In this document: piece after piece, positions 58,704 to 64,000 of the stretch
Numbering within the stretch: the stretch's first letter is position 1
Layout of the letters: every line of letters begins with the position of its first letter
Source: Harmonia axyridis
Taxonomy: Eukaryota; Arthropoda; Insecta; Coleoptera; Coccinellidae
DNA: 64,000 nt
Direction: 5' to 3'
Assembly (NCBI RefSeq): GCF_914767665.1
Contig: NC_059503.1
Span: 31,682,001-31,746,000 of the forward strand
Position numbers and translations under genes: made by a program
Notes under the pieces: model-generated
What the model was told of the DNA's origin: nothing
Seen by the model: only the letters and a program-made list of their open reading frames with translations
Databases searched by the model: none

Positions 58704-58877
58704 ATCAGACAATGGCCGATACAACGTGCAGGAAAACTACGACGATTACGTTCAGAACAGACCCATTAATGACAGACCAATCTATCCTAATCCTGGACTG
58801 ATTTCCAGGCCCCAAATTGGTGTAATTCCTATCGATCCTCCATATAATCCAAGACCTCCAATAATCCAAAGCAACAG
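58704..58877 (+). CDS. Secreted Gly/Pro-rich protein, exon 3
   Basis: Acceptor TTTTTTTTAG, donor GTGAAA. It encodes SDNGRYNVQENYDDYVQNRP and a Pro/Ile-rich stretch (GVIPIDPPYNPRPPIIQ), probably extended and disordered. It ends with two bases of an Arg codon completed by exon 4. Confidence 0.8.
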
Positions 58878-59927
58878 GTGAAATAATACAGTCGATATCA
58901 GGTGGAATTTCTCAAGATTTACTATTTATTATTCATTTGAATATACGAGTTTTGAATATCTATTGGCGCTTTAAGAATTAGGTGTCGGGTGTCTCAATTT
59001 CGTTGTTTAAAGAGAGTATCTCAGAATTCCTTTGAGCTAGAAAAAAATAAGCAGTACATTTTCGGGCCCGATTTTGAGAGAATCGATTTGGTGAAAACCG
59101 CAACGTTTTAGGTTCAACGGTTTTCAAGCTATAAGAGAAAATTGGAAAATGGCGCGGAATGAAAAGTTTTAATAACTTCCTTGGTTTTGTGCTATGTATA
59201 AACAAGAAATAATAACATCCCACACGCACTTTTTTTAGTAGAATCCATTGGTGTAATCATTCATTTTTTATTGCAATTATATTATATAATTGTAGTTATC
59301 ATATTGTAATACAAACTTGTTTGTTTTAATGTGAACTATAACAAATTTCATAACAAATAATACCGTTTTTCTTCTTTATAAAAATATATAACATGATATT
59401 TAAATTTTTTATCAAACCTTAAAAATCATCAAAAGTTTCAGTTTCACACCGAAAATCAACCAAGTGCCTAACTACGATAATCTGTGAACTTAAAATAGTC
59501 GGTGGCCCCAAAATCTCCGGATTCAACACCGTTTGATTATTTTTTTGATCACAATGATCACATTCAAAGAACAATATTTATCAATTTGAATATGTTGAAA
59601 AAATTTAACGATTTGAAATCCTTGGTGGCCACTGAACATTTTAATTATCTGAGGTTTACATAGATAGGCATTTTGTTGGTTTGCCGTGTGAAACTGCAAC
59701 TTTGATGATTTTTTATAGTTTTATCGAATATTCAGGTATACGATATAAAAAAAATAATGCTGGGGCTTTTGAAAATTCGAGCAGAAATTCGAAAAAAAAT
59801 GGGAAAAAACCAATGTCAAGTCTTCCAACGCTCGTCACCCATGCGCCAATTGGGCTCTCGGAGACCACATATACCCAAAAATAGTTGTGATATCCAAGGC
59901 CGCAATTGACGAATGAATGACGATCGC

Positions 59928-60125
59928 TCGAAAGATCCTGACTTCACGTCAGCGATTTCCTCATTATTTGTACTATTATGGTGTATCAATTAATACGTGA
60001 GCTTTAGTTTATATGATCTGCAAGTGTGCAATTGGACATAAGGAGCGCTCCAAAGCTCCTGTCTTCATGTAATTGCTTTTCCCATTTTAGCTGTTATGGT
60101 GTATCAATTAATAAGAAAATATTAG
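59928..60125 (+). repeat. Local direct duplication in intron 3
   Basis: TCCTGACTTCACGTCAGCG...TATTATGGTGTATCAATTAATA (about 59936-59996) recurs as TCCTGTCTTCATGTAATTG...TGTTATGGTGTATCAATTAATA (about 60058-60114). Spacing is about 120 bp; no coding role is visible. Confidence 0.55.
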
Positions 60126-60866
60126 TTTCGGAGATACATAAAGTATGTGTTGTGGACAGATAATAATTTTTATCATCCGCGAGCGGCATCCTGAATTCAA
60201 TTTTTTTTTAAATTTGTCATCGACAGTTCAATTAAAATTGGAAATAAAGATCTAATATGTTTTTCTATTCGAAACATAGAGAAATAAACATAAGATAGAG
60301 GAAGTATACGCAATTTTTACATGTCCCCAACATTAAATTACGTTTTCGGAAGGTGATATATTTTCAAATTCACAATTTTTCTATATCCTTATGAATGAAA
60401 TATATCCATTTGAGTGATTCTCGATTGACTATGCAAATTTGAATATTTGGAATCCGATATTTTTCCTTCGAATTTATAATTAGCAGAATATTCAATATTT
60501 TCTGTATCTACCTGCTGAAATCCAAGGTTTGGCAACTTTTGCTCTCTTGTGTCGTCAGTTGTTTCACGTCGTTTGAAGTTCGTTTTCTGAATTTTTGATA
60601 TATTTAGGTATTTATTTTAATATATTTTGAGTTAATATGAAAATTTTATTCACTATGGGACATATGAAGTGCGTTCTTTGTGGAGAAACTTGCGAATTGA
60701 GTGAAATATCATATGATATTTCATTGAACTGATATGTTTTCATTTCCTCGCGCTTCATGTCAAATTTGATAGTTTATGTTAGGGAGAAAATTTACTGAAA
60801 ATGACATTTGCTCCCTCTATCTATGTTTATTGCTCTGAGATTCGAAATAATATCTTCCCTTTTCAG

Positions 60867-61059
60867 ACCTGGAGGTTTGTATGGTAATAATGGCTATGGC
60901 CGACCAAATCCATCAACGGGATATTATCCCAATGATCCAGCAGATCCTGGAGTGCTGACTGGTCCCATACCATCATGGGTTAAAGAGGGACCCTTCAAAA
61001 ACTACGACACTTGTAAATGCACTGAAAAATTCAACTGTAGATCACCGGGTATTAGCTAC
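60867..61059 (+). CDS. Secreted Gly/Pro-rich protein, exon 4 (first half of Cys motif)
   Basis: Acceptor CCTTTTCAG, donor GTAAGT. A Gly/Pro/Asn stretch (PGGLYGNNGYGRPNPSTGYY) leads to WVKEGPFKNYDTCKCTEKFN and CRSPGISY at the exon end. With exon 5 the cysteines make CxCx5Cx9Cx6CC, six in all, enough for three disulfides. The compact knot at the end of a low-complexity leader recalls clip-like knots of insect secreted proteins, but I cannot assign it to a named family. Confidence 0.85.
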
Positions 61060-61449
61060 GTAAGTTATCCCTACAAAGTTATTTTCATGATACTGATAGT
61101 GTTGTTAAACATATCAGAATCAACTTTTATAGTTATTTAATAGGTTGTTTTTCAAAGACCCTCCAAAACACCCCGTTATAGAGCGTCGTGTCAATGATGG
61201 AATATGCTGTATAACTCGATTTCAATTTACTATTTATTCGAAATTATTTTATTTCATGACATTGGAAGTATCACACTCTAAAACAATTAATAATTTGTGT
61301 AATTATTGCATAAAAAAAAATTGCCATCTTTAATTCCACTTTATAAATTTCATGAGCATATAGTCTGAAAAAAATATTTGACCACATCATATATAGTTTC
61401 GAAATATAAATCCATTCGATCGACCAGAATTATACCAATTTATTTATTA

Positions 61450-62123
61450 TACAGGGTGGCCATTTGAAAACGAAAAAGACGAGATTACAGACGAAATAAA
61501 GTTTTTCGATAGAAATGCTCGGACAGGTCGATTTCTGTTTCGAGGGAGACAACTTAAGATGTAGGTTACGGACGCATAGCGCTTCAACCCTTGCTGCTAC
61601 AACCCCCACCCCCAATTTTTGAATAGGGAAGATGGGGTGAGTGATACCTCAATTTAAAGGTATTTTTATACTGATTTCAGCACAGTAATTGCTTTTTCAT
61701 TTTATGCATTAGTTCCCGAAATATTCATGCGTTTGTTAGTTAGGAAGGAAGCAACAGTCATGGTTGTTTTGAAGCTCAAAATGTCGATTTTTCACAAAAC
61801 ACTACAAGTGCCATGAAAACACCACTTCATTTTCAAATACTTAGTTAAGAATATTTCGAGAACTAATGCATAAAAAGAAAAAACAATAACTGTGCTGAAA
61901 TCAGTATAAAAATACCTTTCAAATGAGGTATCACTCACCCCATCTTCCCTATTCAAAATTTGGGGGTGAGGGTTGTAGTAGCAAGGGTTGAAGCGCTATG
62001 CGTCCGTAACCTACATCTTAAGTTGTCCCCCTCGAAACAGAAATCGACCTGTCCGAGCATTTCTATCGAAAAACTTTATTTTGTCTGTAATCTCGTCTGT
62101 TTCGTTTTCAAATGGCCACCCTG
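61450..62123. mobile_element. 674-bp palindromic MITE in intron 4
   Basis: CAGGGTGGCCATTTGAAAACG pairs with its complement at the right end; TA flanks are at 61448-61449 and 62124-62125. The arms, nearly 300 bp each, are highly similar, including GACCTGTCCGAGCATTTCTA and the GCGCTATGCGTCC region. The short centre (about 61740-61850) is unpaired. Mirror-image open frames in the arms are not genes. Confidence 0.9.
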
Positions 62124-62364
62124 TATGTATTTTGGATTCCATGTAGTTCCAGCCTCAAAAAAAAAAAACATAAACTGAGAGATAAAATATATTCTTCACC
62201 AAAATGATTTATGAATTATAAAAAGTTGATAGTGCTATCCGTTCATGGTTTAATGTATACCTTTATGTAATAATTTTGTCCCCAAAAAATCAAGTTGAAG
62301 GAATTATTTCTCCTTGATGTAACACTTTCAATTCCATCGAGTCTATTTCCTTATTGTCTTTTAG

Positions 62365-62551
62365 GGTCACTGTGATGTGGGAAAAAAATATTGCTGCTAC
62401 AATCGAAACAAAATTGAAGATCTAGGTAGTGATTATCCTCAAATTCCTGTACATTCTGCAGAGAATGGAATATTAGTGGGACCAGGAGGACCTAGTGGAG
62501 GTCTAGGTAGACCAGGATATTACGGAAGGCCTGTAGGTAATGGACGACCAG
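62365..62551 (+). CDS. Secreted Gly/Pro-rich protein, exon 5 (second half of Cys motif, repeat unit 1)
   Basis: Acceptor TGTCTTTTAG, donor GTAATA. It begins in phase 0 with GHCDVGKKYCCYNRNKIED, finishing the cysteine motif, then the repeat module ENGILVGPGGPSGGLGRPGY ... GRPVGNGRP. A GRP/GGP-rich tail is common in extracellular matrix and cuticle-associated proteins. The exon ends with the first base of a codon completed by exon 6. No catalytic protease domain follows in the window, so a clip-domain serine protease is possible only if it lies downstream. Confidence 0.85.
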
Positions 62552-62811
62552 GTAATATATTTTAATTTTGCACTATTTTTTTTAGAACAATCCAACTTTC
62601 ATATAAATCTAAAAAGACCTACGATTACCCAAGTAACATCTGAAAGGAAATATCAATTTTTTATTGTTCTTTAATCTTCACAATTCAGAAAAGGAAATTA
62701 TAGATAATAAAGTTTTTTCATTTCTCAACAGGAAGGAAGAGTAATCTATAAAAAAATTAGTATTGAGCACCATTTCATGCGAATTAAATATTGTTTCTCT
62801 TATTTTTTCAG

Positions 62812-62901
62812 AAAATGGAATATTAGTGGGTCCTGAGGGAGACAGAAATGATTTAGGAAGACCAGGAGGGTTTGGAAGACCAAGTGGGATAGGTAGACCA
62901 G
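62812..62901 (+). CDS. Secreted Gly/Pro-rich protein, exon 6 (repeat unit 2)
   Basis: Acceptor TATTTTTTCAG, donor GTAAAT. The 90-base, phase-symmetric exon encodes ENGILVGPEGDRNDLGRPGG then FGRPSGIGRP. It is a close repeat of the end of exon 5 and so looks like an exon duplication. Further copies probably follow downstream, where the gene leaves the window or is obscured by the Tc1 element at 63380. Confidence 0.8.
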
Positions 62902-63379
62902 GTAAATAACTACATCACTTCAACCATTTTTTTTAGACAACATTAACAAGTTGAGAAAATTTAATGTTTCACACTCCTGTCAGAAATTCTATTGGTTCTA
63001 CATAAAATCATAAGATATTATGACATTGAATTTGGGATCCTCCGTTCTGAAATTGCAATAAAATAATGGAGAATTCATTACGCCGAACTTACTGAGTAGA
63101 GGTATTGCGGTAGAAAATACTGTATTCAGAATTTTCACGCATTTATGATTATAGAAAATTAAAAAAGAATATCAAAAGAAAATCACCTTATATTTCCGTG
63201 ACGCATGATGTTGAGATTTCGCATGTTTATATGATATAATAATTTCAAACAGCATTCAAAATTTCAAACTGATCACTCAATCAGAACCATAACAATTCAA
63301 CAAGAATATTAGAAATTGAAGAACAGATATTTCACTACAGATCCAATCCAATCGAGTTGATATTATGTGCACGTATATA
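62902..63379 (+). other. Intron or spacer; no feature recognised
   Basis: AT-rich sequence between exon 6 and the Tc1 element. No further exon was identified. Confidence 0.4.
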
Positions 63380-64000
63380 CACTCACCGGCAGAAAAACTC
63401 GGCCACAAAAATTTTGCTGAAGTTCGTTGACCACGAACCATCCATTTCGCCATCTTTCAGTTTTAATTTCACTTCGATATCTTGATTCCTTTTGTAAATA
63501 CACGTATTCAAACAAAAACCTGGAATTTTATGAACACGCTAAGCTCCATAAAGGAACAGGCCGGCATATCAAGAGCAGGACGTACCGTATCATTATTTAT
63601 TGAAAACGGAGCTCTAAATGCTCCACGTTACATACAAGACATCATTCAGGAAGCTGTAGTTCCCTATTCTCCATTTGTTGGAGATGATAATGCAAGACCG
63701 CATGTAGCAAATATTGTTAACCAATATTTGGATGTGGCTGATATCCAACAATTAGAATGGCCTGCATGTACTCCGGATCTAAATCCGATTGAACATCTCT
63801 GGGATGAAATTCAGAGATATATTCTTCGTCGTCCTATATTACCCGAAATACTTACCAAGCTGCGTTTTGAAATCAGTATTTGACGCAATTCATTAAGATT
63901 GCATTACTTGTCTTATCAATTCGATGTCTCGGCGATTGCATATAGTTATTTCCGTTAGAGGTGGCATACGAAGTATTGAAAAATGCCAATTATGTTTTTC
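63380..64000 (+). mobile_element. Tc1-like element, internally deleted, cut by window end
   Basis: TA at 63378-63379 precedes CACTCACCGGCAGAAAAACTC, a plausible left terminal repeat. Only about 100 bp of leader separates it from the middle of a transposase gene, so the N-terminal half is deleted. The right end lies beyond 64000. Confidence 0.75.
63482..63883 (+). pseudogene. Tc1-like transposase C-terminal half
   Basis: A 133-codon frame contains APRYIQDIIQEAVVPYSPFV, GDDNARPHVANIVNQYL with the second catalytic Asp, and WPACTPDLNPIEHLWDEIQR with the catalytic Glu. Thirty-four residues lie between them (DD34E). The first catalytic Asp and both helix-turn-helix motifs are missing. The start at 63482 is only a frame edge. 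It is a different Tc1 lineage from the copy at 45776, judging by terminal sequence and catalytic-block wording. Confidence 0.85.

Noticed and set aside
61430..62178. Paired 61- and 72-codon frames (LCVRNLHLKLSPSKQKSTC)
   Set aside because: They come from the two arms of a palindromic MITE and carry no known motif.

Overview
The window looks like a piece of an insect nuclear genome. It is AT-rich, has genes split by GT-AG introns, and is packed with insect-type transposons (Tc1, mariner, DD41D mariner, hAT, Jockey- and CR1-like LINEs, gypsy). A beetle would fit, but nothing visible fixes the species. I saw no tRNA, rRNA, CRISPR array, operon or bacterial signature.

Two host genes are supported by exon phases that fit together. 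(1) On the minus strand, 38693-44679, five exons encode most of a two-pore-domain (K2P/TWiK-type) potassium channel. They run from the first selectivity filter (GYG) to the stop codon after the second (TIGFGD). The first exon(s), with TM1 and the first pore helix, were not found. (2) On the plus strand, 57758-62901, six exons encode a secreted Gly/Pro/Arg-rich protein with a signal peptide, a compact six-cysteine motif and a repeated C-terminal exon module. It probably continues past 62901.

The rest is mobile DNA and decayed sequence. 1-16 kb: a LINE-like tandem tail, a fold-back mariner-type element (2177-3762), a 270-bp direct duplication, and a mariner nested inside another inverted-repeat element (7697-10445). 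16-18.7 kb: a LINE reverse-transcriptase fragment split by a 1.2-kb mariner-type element at a TA site, then a gypsy pol tail and a DD41D mariner derivative. 19-28 kb: nested non-autonomous inverted-repeat elements, one holding an RTE-like LINE fragment. 29.5-31.7 kb: a 5'-truncated LINE with an intact 651-codon reverse-transcriptase frame. 34.7-38.6 kb: a hAT element with an 8-bp target duplication, a TTA-flanked MITE made of CTAAGAACTAAG-like units, another TA-flanked MITE and an RNase H LINE remnant. 41.5-42.7 kb: Jockey and Tc1 remnants in a channel intron. 45.5-48.5 kb: a Tc1-like element with a hAT element inserted in its right terminal repeat. 52-57 kb: several short MITEs and a LINE tail. 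61.4-62.1 kb: a long palindromic MITE in an intron of the secreted-protein gene. From 63380: another Tc1 derivative, cut by the window edge.

The strongest evidence is internal: target-site duplications, paired inverted repeats, reading-frame restoration at an empty site, and matching exon phases. Family names come from motif recognition only, because no database search was possible.
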